34,008 bases of DNA, taken from NCBI GenBank assembly GCA_945787955.1, contig CALZKF010000009.1:4648-38655 (forward strand), given 5' to 3'. The notes below the pieces were generated by a model. That model made no database searches. It worked only from the letters and a program-made list of their open reading frames with translations, and had not been told where the DNA came from. The position numbers were made by a program, and so were the translations under genes. This document shows, one piece after another, positions 8,476 through 18,657 of the stretch. This DNA is from an uncultured Acidobacteriota bacterium. Its GTDB lineage: Bacteria; Acidobacteriota; Polarisedimenticolia; Polarisedimenticolales; Polarisedimenticolaceae. The stretch's first letter is position 1. Every line of letters begins with the position of its first letter.

Positions 8476-9339
8476 ATGGAAGAGGAAAAAGCAAAATCAC
8501 GAGGCAGCGGCTCCGGCTCGGAATCCCTTAAAAAATACCTGAAGGAGATCTCCCGACTTCCTCGCGTTACGGCGGATGAGGAGAAGGTTCTCGGGAAGAA
8601 GATCCAGGGTGGGGATCGCCAGGCGCTGCAGGTCATGGTCGAGGCGAATCTTCGCTTCGTGGTCTCGTACGCCAAGCGCTATCGCGGCTGCGGGTTATCG
8701 TTTCTGGACCTGATCAACGAAGGCAATATCGGGTTGATCGAGGCGGCCAAGCGGTTCGATCCCGCCAAAAAGGTGAAGTTCATCACCTATGCCGTCTGGT
8801 GGGTCCGTCAGGCGATCATCCATGCCTTGTCGGATCAGAGCGGAGCCTTCCGGTTGCCCCAGAAGCAGGCCAATCTGCTGTACCGCATCGGTAAGGCCCA
8901 GGCCTCCCTGCGCACCGAGTTGAGGCGCGCGCCGTCCACCGAAGAGATCGCCAAGATGATGGACGTCTCGGTCACCGAGGTCACCAACCTGCTGCTGGTG
9001 TCCGACGACAACATCTCCCTTTCGGCTGTCATCGACGAGGAACACGACTTCCACCTCTCCGACAAACTTGAGCAGGAGACCATCCCTGCTGCAGATATGG
9101 TGCTGTTGAGGAATTCCCTGAAGATCCTTCTCAGCAAGGCGCTGGGCGACCTGGACGCCAAAGAGGAGAAGGTCGTTCGCCAGCGGTTCGGCCTGGACGG
9201 CACCGACCCCAAAACGCTCAAGGAGATCGGGGAGATGATGAGTCTCTCCCGGGAACGGATCCGGCAGATCGAAGCCCAGGCGCTGGAGAAGCTCAACCGG
9301 TCCCAGAAATGCCAGCAGCTCCGGGGCTACCTGAACTGA
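8476..9339 (+). CDS. RNA polymerase sigma factor, sigma-70 family group 2-like
   Basis: The 287-residue protein has regions 1.2 to 4.2 but lacks region 1.1 and the non-conserved region of primary sigma factors. Region 1.2 has [16 protein letters not shown], region 2 has [18 protein letters not shown] and [14 protein letters not shown], and region 4.2 has [18 protein letters not shown] as the DNA-reading helix. It does not show the RpoH box, so calling it RpoH is not supported. Similar short sigma factors in Myxococcus and Geobacter are named SigB/SigC or RpoS. Its place after dnaK and hsp20 suggests a stress-response sigma factor, which is inference. Confidence 0.9.
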   Translation: MEEEKAKSRGSGSGSESLKKYLKEISRLPRVTADEEKVLGKKIQGGDRQALQVMVEANLRFVVSYAKRYRGCGLSFLDLINEGNIGLIEAAKRFDPAKKVKFITYAVWWVRQAIIHALSDQSGAFRLPQKQANLLYRIGKAQASLRTELRRAPSTEEIAKMMDVSVTEVTNLLLVSDDNISLSAVIDEEHDFHLSDKLEQETIPAADMVLLRNSLKILLSKALGDLDAKEEKVVRQRFGLDGTDPKTLKEIGEMMSLSRERIRQIEAQALEKLNRSQKCQQLRGYLN

Positions 9340-9347
9340 GGCCGAAC

Positions 9348-10109
9348 ATGGCGCCTGATTGCCCAGATTGCGGCGGAACCGGTTTCCGGGTCCGGTCCAC
9401 GCCGGAAGGATTCACCACTGCCGCCCGCTGCGACTGCAGCTACCGGGAACAGGCCGCCAGGATGCTCAAGAGCGCCAGGATCCCGCCGCGGTACGACCAC
9501 TGCCTGCTGGAGACCTTCGAGGGCCAGGAAGACTCTCACAGGGAGGCGATCCAGATCGCCGGCGACTGGGTCGAGCGCTGGCCCGACCTGGAGTTCAATC
9601 ATTCCCTGCTGTTTCACGGCAGCCCGGGGATAGGCAAGACCCACCTGGCCATCGGGATTATCCGGCAGCTTGCCGGGCAAAAGGGCGCCCGGGTCCTGTT
9701 CTACGAACAGCGCGCCCTCCTTAAGAAGCTCCAGGGCACCTTCGACCCGGGCTCGGCGATCCGCGAGTCCCATATCCTCGCTCCGATCCAGGCGGCCGAC
9801 ATTCTGGTCCTGGACGATCTGGGCGCCGGACGGACCTCGGAATGGGCCCGTGATGTCCTCCACGAGATCATCACCCACCGTTACGACCACAGGAAATCGA
9901 TGATCATTACCACCAACTGCGCCCTTGGCGAGGATGACGACGAGGATGCCGGCGATAACGCGGTTCCGGGTGTGCTGGGGAGCCTCTCTTTGCGCCAGCG
10001 TCTGGGAGATGCCCTGATGTCGCGTCTCTACGAAATGTGCCGATTTGTCCGTCTCGAAGGAGACGATTATCGTAAAGGGGTGATCAACCAGCGGATTCGC
10101 CGGGCCTGA
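9348..10109 (+). CDS. DnaC/IstB-like ATP-binding protein with an N-terminal zinc-binding motif
   Basis: This 253-residue AAA+ protein resembles DnaC/DnaI helicase loaders and IstB. Cysteines near the N terminus (CPDCGGTGF, then CDC about 20 residues later) look like a zinc site, common in DnaC-like proteins of many phyla. Walker A is GSPGIGKTH (about residues 90-98) and Walker B is ILVLDDLGA. A C-terminal arginine-rich sensor region follows. The ATG at 9348 is preferred because the cysteine motif starts straight after it, 8 bases past the sigma factor stop. No transposase is nearby, so an IstB role is unlikely; helicase loading is plausible but unproven. Confidence 0.85.
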   Translation: MAPDCPDCGGTGFRVRSTPEGFTTAARCDCSYREQAARMLKSARIPPRYDHCLLETFEGQEDSHREAIQIAGDWVERWPDLEFNHSLLFHGSPGIGKTHLAIGIIRQLAGQKGARVLFYEQRALLKKLQGTFDPGSAIRESHILAPIQAADILVLDDLGAGRTSEWARDVLHEIITHRYDHRKSMIITTNCALGEDDDEDAGDNAVPGVLGSLSLRQRLGDALMSRLYEMCRFVRLEGDDYRKGVINQRIRRA

Positions 10110-10130
10110 ACGGCCCCAAGGAGCAGCACG

Positions 10131-10922
10131 ATGGAACAGGGTGCCCCCACCGCAGTCGAATATACCGTCCGGGACCGCGTGGCGTGGATCACCGTCAACC
10201 GCCCGAAGAAGCTCAACGCCCTGAACAGGGCAACGGTGCAGGAGATCACCGTAGCCGCGACCCGTGCGATCGACGATCCCGACGTGGCGGTCCTGGTGCT
10301 GACCGGTGCTGGTGAAAAGGCTTTCGTCGCCGGTGCCGACATCGGGGAAATGGCGGCTATGGACGCACGGCAAGGCCAGGACTTCGGACGGTTCCTGCAG
10401 AGCAGCTTCGATGTTCTGGAGAGGTCCCCCAAGCCGGTTATTGCGGCAGTCAACGGATTCGCCCTGGGGGGCGGGTGCGAACTGGCCATGGCCTGCCATA
10501 TCCGGATCGCCGGAGAGAACGCCCGCTTCGGCCAGCCCGAAGTCGGCCTGGGCCTGATTCCGGGAGCCGGCGGGACCCAGCGGCTGCAACGCCTGGTAGG
10601 CCGTGGGAAAGCGATGGAACTGATCCTGACAGGTGACATGATTTCCGCCGACGAGGCGCATCGCATCGGTCTGGTGAACCGGGTAGTGCCGGCCGCTGAA
10701 CTGCGGACCCGGGTTGCTGCTGCTGCCGCCGGCCTCGCAGCCAAGAGCCCCGTGGCGCTGGCGAGGGCGATCGATGCGGTGATGACCGGCGGAGACCTGG
10801 GTCTTGATGACGCCATGCGTCTGGAGGCTGCATTGTTCGGTCTGTGCTTCGCCACCTCGGACATGAAGGAAGGTACCTCCGCGTTCCTCGAGAAGCGCAA
10901 GCCGGAATTTTCGGGGACGTGA
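10131..10922 (+). CDS. Enoyl-CoA hydratase (crotonase family)
   Basis: The enzyme should add water to trans-2-enoyl-CoA, giving 3-hydroxyacyl-CoA, in short-chain acyl-CoA metabolism. The 263-residue length is typical. Both catalytic glutamates of true hydratases are present: Glu117 in GGGCELAM and Glu137 in GQPEVGLG. The oxyanion-hole segments AGADI (68-72) and GGG (113-115) are also there. AAGGAG sits 8 bases before the ATG. Crotonyl-CoA or other short substrates are likely but cannot be read from the sequence. It lies 4 bases upstream of the lptC/lptA fusion, so it is probably transcribed with the envelope genes although unrelated in function. It could work with the acyl-CoA mutase at 15784. 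Confidence 0.93.
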   Translation: MEQGAPTAVEYTVRDRVAWITVNRPKKLNALNRATVQEITVAATRAIDDPDVAVLVLTGAGEKAFVAGADIGEMAAMDARQGQDFGRFLQSSFDVLERSPKPVIAAVNGFALGGGCELAMACHIRIAGENARFGQPEVGLGLIPGAGGTQRLQRLVGRGKAMELILTGDMISADEAHRIGLVNRVVPAAELRTRVAAAAAGLAAKSPVALARAIDAVMTGGDLGLDDAMRLEAALFGLCFATSDMKEGTSAFLEKRKPEFSGT

Positions 10923-10926
10923 ATCG

Positions 10927-12894
10927 ATGAAACGGCTGCGGTTCTTCCGCATCCTGTTGCCCGCAATCCTGGTGCCTTTCCTGGTGCTTGTCGGGCTGGA
11001 ATTGCGCAAACGCATCGATCCCTGGACTCCGCCGTCAGGACGCACCGAGGAAGGCGCCAGCGCAACCGGAATCCGTTTCACCGACCTCGAAGGCCCCGAC
11101 CAGCGCTTCGACATGAAAGCCGAGTCGTATTCCGAAGTCGGCGAGGGTAAGCAGCGCTTGCGCGGTGTGCGTCCGTTGACTGTATTTCGTGATTCCGGGG
11201 AACCGCTGGTGATTTCCGCCGACTTCGCCGACTGGGAAGGGGAGCCCGGCACCCGCTTCGTTCGGGTTGAAGGCGGCATTGAGGTTCGTGAGGAACAGGA
11301 CGGCCTCAGCGTCACGATTCCCGTCCTTGAAATCGACGAAGCAGCGAAGGAGGCGCGATCTCTGGGTGGGGTGCGGTTCGAAGCACCCGGCCTGGCCGGT
11401 ACCGCCGCTTCGGTGATCTACCCGCTGGACGACCGTCCCACGGTGTTCCGCGACCTGGTGGTGAATATGGATAGCCGTTACCGGCTGCGGTCCGAGTCGG
11501 CCACCATGGCGGCAGGCAGCGGGGAAATCGTGCTTGCAGGGGGTGTCCGCCTTCTGGGGCCGGACATGGAGGTGGACTGCAGCAGCATGCGGGTGATTCG
11601 CGACGAGGACGGCAACCTGCAGAGGATCCTGGCCGCCGGCGGCGTGGATGCCGGAGCATCCCTGGATGGGGACCGCAACGCACGGTTGAAGTCCGGCAGC
11701 CTCGAGGTGAGCTGGGACGAGGCCGGAGAGATCGATTTTCTCCTGATGGACCAGGATGCGGTCCTGCAGTTGAACGAGCAGGGCCTGGCGGCACGGATGG
11801 TTCGGGTCAGCAACCGTGAGCGCCTGGACGAGCGCTGGGACTTCCTGGCGGCAGGCGGCGTGTACCTGGAAGGCTTGGCAGGGGCGGACCAGGACAAGGT
11901 CAGCCTGCAGGCGTCCCGGATCGAAGGTGTCCTGGAACCGGAAGGCAAACTGGTTGCAGCCGACGTCATCGGTTCGATCCGTTTCACCGGACCGGAATCT
12001 CTGGCGGAAGCCGACCGGGGTGAGGTTCGCGCAGCCGAAGACGATTACGACATCACGCTGCATTCCTCCCCCGTGCTCCGGGCAAGAATTTCCAGCGCGC
12101 GCCACCGCGTGACCGGGCAGACCATCAAACTCCGCTCCGGGAGCCAGTATATTCGCGCCGAAGGCGGAGTGGAGGCGACCCTTCTGCCGGATTCCGGCGC
12201 GGAGAGCGCCGGTATGTTCCGGAAAGGGGAAGCGGTGCATTTCGTCGCCAGAGTAATGGAAGGCTCGGCCGACGGCGAGACGATCCGGTTCACCGACGGC
12301 GTCCGGGGGTGGCAAGGCGAGCGAACCTTGTCCGCCGACTCTATTCAAGTCGGACAATCCACCGGCGACCTCCTGGCAGAGGGTCAGGTCGGAACCCGAC
12401 TTCCCGGAAAGCGGGCCGGTTCCTTGAAAGACTCGGATTTCTACCATATCAGCGGCGACCGGCTGGAGTACGACCGCCAGGCGTCCAAGGCCGTTTACAC
12501 CGGTGAAGTCCACGTCCGCCAGGACGAAGGTTGGCTGGAGACCGACAGGCTGGAGGCCGAACTACAGGAGGGCGGATCGGATCTCCAGGTATTGCGAGCC
12601 CTCGGCAACGTATTGCTGGAATACCGCGTGCGCGCAGAAAGCGGTGCCCCGGAGCAGGTCCAGGGTGATTCCGACCGTGCCGAGTACCGGCCGGGCGAGG
12701 CGGTGGTGCGGCTGTTCGGCGACCGCAAACGGGCGACCCTGCGCAGGTCGGGACCGGAGGCCGTCACCATCTACGGCAGGGTCCTGCGGTATTATCTCGA
12801 TGAAGGCATCATCGAGGTGGAGAAGGGCTTGTCAGGCAGGTCCAGGATCCAGACGCCGGAAGGCGACCGGGAGGAACCGAGTGGAGGGGAGTGA
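10927..12894 (+). CDS. LptC/LptA-like lipopolysaccharide transport fusion protein
   Basis: The 655-residue protein has one N-terminal membrane helix (about residues 6-24) and a long, almost all beta-strand periplasmic region. About 40-210 resembles LptC (for example [27 protein letters not shown] split over two strands). Later repeats, mainly about 370-640, resemble the OstA/LptA fold with [20 protein letters not shown] and [19 protein letters not shown] patterns. Standard LptC and LptA are separate proteins of about 190 residues each. lptB follows with a 14-base overlap, which supports the assignment strongly. In the Lpt pathway these parts form the periplasmic bridge that carries lipopolysaccharide from the LptBFG transporter to LptD. 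The domain borders are estimated by eye. Confidence 0.83.
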   Translation: MKRLRFFRILLPAILVPFLVLVGLELRKRIDPWTPPSGRTEEGASATGIRFTDLEGPDQRFDMKAESYSEVGEGKQRLRGVRPLTVFRDSGEPLVISADFADWEGEPGTRFVRVEGGIEVREEQDGLSVTIPVLEIDEAAKEARSLGGVRFEAPGLAGTAASVIYPLDDRPTVFRDLVVNMDSRYRLRSESATMAAGSGEIVLAGGVRLLGPDMEVDCSSMRVIRDEDGNLQRILAAGGVDAGASLDGDRNARLKSGSLEVSWDEAGEIDFLLMDQDAVLQLNEQGLAARMVRVSNRERLDERWDFLAAGGVYLEGLAGADQDKVSLQASRIEGVLEPEGKLVAADVIGSIRFTGPESLAEADRGEVRAAEDDYDITLHSSPVLRARISSARHRVTGQTIKLRSGSQYIRAEGGVEATLLPDSGAESAGMFRKGEAVHFVARVMEGSADGETIRFTDGVRGWQGERTLSADSIQVGQSTGDLLAEGQVGTRLPGKRAGSLKDSDFYHISGDRLEYDRQASKAVYTGEVHVRQDEGWLETDRLEAELQEGGSDLQVLRALGNVLLEYRVRAESGAPEQVQGDSDRAEYRPGEAVVRLFGDRKRATLRRSGPEAVTIYGRVLRYYLDEGIIEVEKGLSGRSRIQTPEGDREEPSGGE

Positions 12895-13615
12895 AGGACT
12901 CAGCGCCGAAGGACTGGTGAAGAGTTTCCGGGGCCGTACCGTGGTGGACGGCGTCTCCCTGTCCATCGAACCGGGAGAAGTGGTCGGCCTGCTCGGCCCC
13001 AACGGTGCGGGCAAGACGACATCGTTTCACCTGATTCTCGGACTGGTGCCGCCCAACAGGGGCAAGGTACGGCTGGATGGCCGGGACATCACCAGCCTGC
13101 CGATGTATCTCAGGGCGCGCCACGGAATCGGCTACCTGCCTCAGGAGCCTTCGATCTTCCGGAAGATGACCGTGACCGAGAACATCCTGTCGGTGCTGGA
13201 ATTGCGGGGGCTTCCGGTGCAGCAGGGAAAGGAACTGTGCGAAACCCTCCTGCAGGAATTCGGCCTCACCGGAGTGGCCGGGTCCAAGGGCTATGCGTTG
13301 TCGGGTGGAGAGCGCCGCCGGGCCGAGATCGCCAGGGCGCTTGCCGGTGAACCGCGGCACATGCTCCTGGATGAACCGTTTGCCGGGATCGACCCGATCG
13401 CGGTCTCCGACCTGCAGCGAATCGTGGTCCGGCTCAAGGAAAAAGGGCTTGGCGTACTCATCACGGACCACAATGTGCGTGAGACTTTACAGATCACGGA
13501 TCGGGCCTATATTATTAGTCAGGGTCGTATTTTCAGGCACGGGACCCCGTCCGAACTGGCCTCGGACAGTGAGGTCCGCCGGGTGTATCTCGGAGATAAG
13601 TTCAGGCTTCACTGA
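12881..13615 (+). CDS. lptB: LPS export ABC transporter ATP-binding protein LptB
   Basis: LptB is the cytoplasmic ATPase of LptBFG, which extracts lipopolysaccharide from the inner membrane. The 244-residue protein has Walker [10 protein letters not shown] (39-47), Q-loop [17 protein letters not shown], the ABC signature [15 protein letters not shown], Walker [15 protein letters not shown] and the switch histidine in [10 protein letters not shown]. The last two stretches are characteristic of LptB among ABC ATPases. The start is a GTG at 12881 with GGGAGGA just upstream, 14 bases inside the end of the lptC/lptA fusion. lptF and lptG are not in the window. rpoN follows, as in the conserved lptB-rpoN-hpf order. 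Confidence 0.96.
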   Translation: MEGSEGLSAEGLVKSFRGRTVVDGVSLSIEPGEVVGLLGPNGAGKTTSFHLILGLVPPNRGKVRLDGRDITSLPMYLRARHGIGYLPQEPSIFRKMTVTENILSVLELRGLPVQQGKELCETLLQEFGLTGVAGSKGYALSGGERRRAEIARALAGEPRHMLLDEPFAGIDPIAVSDLQRIVVRLKEKGLGVLITDHNVRETLQITDRAYIISQGRIFRHGTPSELASDSEVRRVYLGDKFRLH

Positions 13616-13646
13616 CGCGACGGGGCGTCGGAGGAGCGGAGACTGG

Positions 13647-15068
13647 ATGGCTCTTGAGCAGAAACTAAGTATCCGGATGAGCCAACGGCTCGTCATGACA
13701 CCCTCCCTGCAGCAAGCGATCAAGCTCCTTCAGATGTCCAAGCTCGAATTGGCGGAGGAGATCCAGCAGGAGCTGCTCGAGAACCCGGTTCTGGAGGAAA
13801 GTCAGCTGGAGGCCTCGGGAGCGGACAAGCCGGACCCGGAGCCTGAGGCCGAAACGCCATCCGAAACCTTCGACGACATCGACTACGAAGCCTATTTCCA
13901 GAACGTGGACGCGGACGTGCCGCCACCGCCCCGCCGCGAGGTCCGTGAGGGCCTGCCCTCGTTCGAGACCATGTTGTCGAATCCGCCGGATCTGACCGAC
14001 CATCTGACCTGGCAGCTGGAAATGAACAAGGTTGGGAAGCTCCATAAGGAAATCGGGCAGGCGATCGTCGGCAACCTCAACCATGACGGCTACCTCAGGG
14101 CAACTCTCGAAGAGATCCGGGACATGGGCGGTTACAGCATGGAGGATGTGCTGGCCACCGTGGAGTTGATTCAGGGCTTCGATCCGGTGGGCGTTGCCTC
14201 CCGGGATCTGGTGGAGTGCCTGTGCGTCCAGCTCAAGCACCTCGGTCAGGCCGGCACCCCGGCGGAGACCATCGTCCGCCACCACATGGACAAGCTTCAG
14301 AGCAGAAAGTACAAAGAGCTCGCCACCGCCCTGGACCTGGAAATGGAAGATCTGGAGGCTGAAATCGAGATCATACTCGGGCTGGACCCCAGACCCGGGC
14401 AACGCTACAACACCGAGGACAACCATTACGTCATCCCCGACGTTCAGGTGGTCAAAATCGACGACGAGTATGTGGTGATCCTCAACGATGACGGACTGCC
14501 CCGTTTGAAGATCAGTCCGGTGTACCGCAGGATGCTGGCCGCCAAGGGCGCGGGAGCGGAACGCGCGGAAACCAAGGAATACGTCAGGAACAAACTGCGT
14601 TCGGCGTTTCGATTGATCAAGAGCGTGGAGGAGCGGCAGCGTACGATCTACAAGGTTGCCACGGCCATCGTCAAGTTCCAGAAGGAATTCCTGGATCACG
14701 GCATCGAGCATCTCAAGCCGCTTGTCCTGAAGGATGTGGCCGAGGAGATCGGCATGCACGAGTCGACGGTGAGCCGGGTCGTGAACAACAAGTACATGCA
14801 CACCCACCGCGGCCTGTTCGAGATGCGCTACTTCTTCCACAGCGGGATCGCGTCCAGCCGCGGCGGGGATAACATTTCCAGCCATACGGTCAAGGAACAG
14901 ATCCGGAAGATCATTCTCGGAGAAGATCCCCGCAAACCGCTGTCCGACTCGGCCATCGTGAAAATCCTCAAGGCCGCCGGTCTGCAGATCGCCAGAAGGA
15001 CAGTGGCGAAGTATCGCGAGGAACTGAAAATCGTCTCCTCCAGCGCCAGGAAACAGGGTTTCCGGTAG
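13647..15068 (+). CDS. rpoN: RNA polymerase sigma-54 factor
   Basis: Sigma-54 directs RNA polymerase to -24/-12 promoters and needs an AAA+ activator. The 473-residue protein has the glutamine and leucine rich region I (residues 1-50, ending ELLENPVLEE), an acidic region II (about 52-95), the core-binding domain, a helix-turn-helix (HESTVSRVVNNKYMHTHRG) and a perfect RpoN box ARRTVAKYRE near the C terminus that reads the -24 element. GGAGGAG at 13630-13636 lies before the ATG. It sits between lptB and hpf as in many diderms. I found no activator gene and no convincing -24/-12 promoter in the intergenic gaps. Confidence 0.97.
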   Translation: MALEQKLSIRMSQRLVMTPSLQQAIKLLQMSKLELAEEIQQELLENPVLEESQLEASGADKPDPEPEAETPSETFDDIDYEAYFQNVDADVPPPPRREVREGLPSFETMLSNPPDLTDHLTWQLEMNKVGKLHKEIGQAIVGNLNHDGYLRATLEEIRDMGGYSMEDVLATVELIQGFDPVGVASRDLVECLCVQLKHLGQAGTPAETIVRHHMDKLQSRKYKELATALDLEMEDLEAEIEIILGLDPRPGQRYNTEDNHYVIPDVQVVKIDDEYVVILNDDGLPRLKISPVYRRMLAAKGAGAERAETKEYVRNKLRSAFRLIKSVEERQRTIYKVATAIVKFQKEFLDHGIEHLKPLVLKDVAEEIGMHESTVSRVVNNKYMHTHRGLFEMRYFFHSGIASSRGGDNISSHTVKEQIRKIILGEDPRKPLSDSAIVKILKAAGLQIARRTVAKYREELKIVSSSARKQGFR

Positions 15069-15080
15069 CGGAGCTGCTTT

Positions 15081-15086
15081 TATAAT
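15081..15086 (+). promoter_or_regulatory. Possible -10 element for hpf
   Basis: A perfect TATAAT lies at 15081-15086, 12 bases after the rpoN stop and 42 bases before the hpf ATG. The -35 region (TTTCCG at 15059-15064, 16-base spacing) is a weak match, so this may be an internal promoter that allows hpf to be made apart from rpoN. The leader has an AGGAG ribosome site at 15116-15120. Confidence 0.45.
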
Positions 15087-15128
15087 GGACTACGATCATT
15101 TTTCAATATCCGCCCAGGAGATCAACCC

Positions 15129-15698
15129 ATGAAACTGGACATAACAGGACGCCACATCGCAGTTTCCGACGGGCTCAGGCAACATACGGCAGACCGCCTC
15201 GAGAAGATAGACAAGCTGTTCCACGACGATATCGAAGCCCACGCCGTGCTGTACGTTGAAAAACACCGCCACGTTGCGGAGATACAGATCAAAAGCCGGG
15301 CAGGTGTTTTTTCCGGCCAGGAGTCCACCGGGGACCTGTATCTGTCCATCAATGAGGCGGTGGAAAAAATCGAGAAACAGATCCGCCGTTTCAAAGACAA
15401 ACGGGTCGACCGCAGGCGCAGGGAGGGAACCACCGCCGCCGAGGCGGTGGCGGCCATCCGCTCCGAGAACGAACCGGATGTACCTCACCCCGATAAACCG
15501 GTATCCGCCGCCTCTGCGAGCCGCATTGTTCACAGCGATCGTTTTCGCAAAAAACCACTCAGCCCCGAAGACGCCGTAATGGAACTGGTGAGCAGCGGCC
15601 AGGACGTCCTGCTCTACCGGGACGCGGAGACCAACCGGCTCAACGTCGTGCACCGTCTTCCCGACGGCAACTTCGGAGTTGTCGATCCCGACTTCTGA
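15129..15698 (+). CDS. hpf: Ribosome hibernation promoting factor, long form
   Basis: Long HPF dimerises idle 70S ribosomes into 100S particles in stationary phase or starvation. The 189-residue protein has the N-terminal S30AE ribosome-binding domain (about 1-105, with LDITGRHIAVSDGLRQH and basic RRFKDKRVDRRRR) joined by a linker to the C-terminal dimerisation domain (about 135-189, with KPLSPEDAVMELVSSGQDVL and VVHRLPDGNFGVVDPDF). The presence of the C-terminal domain separates it from the short gammaproteobacterial HPF and YfiA. Its place after rpoN is a widely conserved gene order. Confidence 0.96.
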   Translation: MKLDITGRHIAVSDGLRQHTADRLEKIDKLFHDDIEAHAVLYVEKHRHVAEIQIKSRAGVFSGQESTGDLYLSINEAVEKIEKQIRRFKDKRVDRRRREGTTAAEAVAAIRSENEPDVPHPDKPVSAASASRIVHSDRFRKKPLSPEDAVMELVSSGQDVLLYRDAETNRLNVVHRLPDGNFGVVDPDF

Positions 15699-15718
15699 GC
15701 CGCTTCTCGCGGTAGTGC

Positions 15719-15747
15719 TTGACCACCACGGTGGTCCCTGATAACTT
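15719..15747 (+). promoter_or_regulatory. Likely promoter with palindromic operator for the acyl-CoA mutase genes
   Basis: GACCACC at 15721-15727 and GGTGGTC at 15730-15736 form a perfect inverted repeat around a 2-base centre. The palindrome overlaps TTGACC at 15719-15724, a fair -35 element. Possible -10 elements are GATAAC at 15740-15745 (15-base spacing) or TAACTT at 15742-15747 (17-base spacing), both partial matches. There is no T-run, so it is not a terminator. A repressor bound here would block the promoter. The start of icmA is 37 bases downstream. Confidence 0.5.
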
Positions 15748-15783
15748 CTGTGTCTACATGATCTTGGGGAGCTTTCGCCTGGG

Positions 15784-17493
<1,710 letters not shown>

Positions 17494-17508
17494 TATTCGG
17501 AGAGCGAT

Positions 17509-17919
17509 GTGAGCGAGAACAGGAAGCTTAGGTTGCTTGTGGGCAAGGTCGGCCTGGACGGCCACGACCGAGGCGCGAAGATCATCGCCCGTGCGTTCCG
17601 GGACGCCGGATTCGAAGTGATTTACACCGGCCTGCACCAGTCCCCCGAGATGGTGGTCGCCACTGCGATCCAGGAGGACGTGGATGCGGTCTCCCTCTCG
17701 ATTCTCTCCGGCGCGCACAACTTTCTTTTCCCGAAGGTCATCGAGCTTCTCCGGGAACAGGGTGCGGAGGATATCGCCGTGTTCGGCGGCGGGATCGTTC
17801 CCGAAGAAGACATTTCGGGACTGAAAGCAGCCGGGGTGCTGGAGATCTTCACCCCCGGCGCGACCACCGATGCGGTTATTAACTGGGTCCGGCAAAACAT
17901 CAAGCCGCGGAATTTATAG
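17509..17919 (+). CDS. icmB: B12-binding small subunit of the acyl-CoA mutase
   Basis: The 136-residue protein is a stand-alone cobalamin-binding domain with the base-off/His-on motif DGHDRG (Asp17, His19, Gly22), the middle SLSILSGAHNF loop and the late FGGGIVPEED segment that surrounds the nucleotide tail. It should bind adenosylcobalamin and pair with the subunit encoded 15 bases upstream. Its 136 residues equal the size known for IcmB; the small subunit of heterodimeric methylmalonyl-CoA mutase is instead a long inactive homologue of the large one. The start is a GTG with GGAGAG upstream. The MeaB/ArgK-type GTPase chaperone that often accompanies such mutases is not in the window. Confidence 0.9.
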   Translation: MSENRKLRLLVGKVGLDGHDRGAKIIARAFRDAGFEVIYTGLHQSPEMVVATAIQEDVDAVSLSILSGAHNFLFPKVIELLREQGAEDIAVFGGGIVPEEDISGLKAAGVLEIFTPGATTDAVINWVRQNIKPRNL

Positions 17920-17929
17920 CGAGGCCGAT

Positions 17930-18601
17930 ATGGCGCACACCATTCTTCTGGCTGACGACAGCATTACAATCCGGAAGGTTGTGGAACTGTCCTTCCACGA
18001 CACGGACATTCGCGTGGAGAGCGTATCTTCCGGCCAGGAGGCGGTGGACCGTCTCCCGGAAATGAAGCCGGACCTCGTACTGGCCGACGTCTTCATGCCG
18101 GGGCCTTCGGGGTACGACCTCTGCCGCATGATCAAGGAGTCGGACAACCCGGTTCCCGTCCTGCTCCTGCGCGGCGCGTTCGAGCCGTTCGACGACGGCA
18201 GGGCGGAGGCATGCGGTTCCGACGGATTCCTGGTGAAGCCGTTTGAAGCCAGAGCGCTGGTGGAGACGGTGACGGAGCTGCTGCAGCGTGAAATCGAACC
18301 GGTGGTGGAGCCCGACCGGGAACATGTTGAGGCGGAGGCGCTGCTGGACGACCTGGCCGACGAAGCCGCCTTCAGCGACGGCCCCGCCGTGGAGTTGGAC
18401 GTAGCCGATCTCCCCCCGGAGGAGATTGCGCCGCAAGACAATTCTGCCCCGGACACCGGGGAGGAGGCCATACGCAAGGCGGTGGCTTCCATGTCCGAGG
18501 ATATTATCCGGGAGATTGCATGGGAAGTGGTTCCTGAACTGGCCGAAGCTCTCATCCGGGAGCGGATTCGCCAACTCGAGCGGGAAGAATCAGAAACCTA
18601 G
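17930..18601 (+). CDS. Response regulator receiver protein with a C-terminal helical tail
   Basis: The first 120 residues are a receiver domain: Asp9/Asp10 acidic pocket, phospho-acceptor Asp53 in [10 protein letters not shown] and Lys103 in LVKPF. An acidic linker (about 125-185) leads to a C-terminal helix with [22 protein letters not shown] (shown here in two parts: [11 protein letters not shown] and [11 protein letters not shown]). This tail is a recurring feature of deltaproteobacterial-type response regulators, of unknown role. There is no DNA-binding domain, so output is probably by protein contact. The ATG at 17930 follows icmB by 10 bases with GCGAGG in front. No histidine kinase is in the window. 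A link to the mutase is only positional. Confidence 0.88.
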   Translation: MAHTILLADDSITIRKVVELSFHDTDIRVESVSSGQEAVDRLPEMKPDLVLADVFMPGPSGYDLCRMIKESDNPVPVLLLRGAFEPFDDGRAEACGSDGFLVKPFEARALVETVTELLQREIEPVVEPDREHVEAEALLDDLADEAAFSDGPAVELDVADLPPEEIAPQDNSAPDTGEEAIRKAVASMSEDIIREIAWEVVPELAEALIRERIRQLEREESET

Positions 18602-18657
18602 TCGCGCCGAACAGGTTGGATGCTGCCGGTTCAGCCTGCTCGAGGTCGGGGACAACG

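Noticed and set aside
8476-9339. Naming the sigma factor rpoH because it follows heat-shock genes
   Set aside because: The RpoH box is not visible and the sequence fits group 2 sigma factors in general.
9348-10109. Calling the ATPase an IstB transposition protein
   Set aside because: There is no transposase, terminal repeat or other mobile-element sign nearby; the zinc-motif form is typical of chromosomal DnaC-like proteins.
9327-11315. A 2 kb open frame on the reverse strand across the ATPase and hydratase genes
   Set aside because: It spans three well-supported forward genes, shows no motif, and is low-complexity and histidine/arginine rich as expected of a shadow frame.
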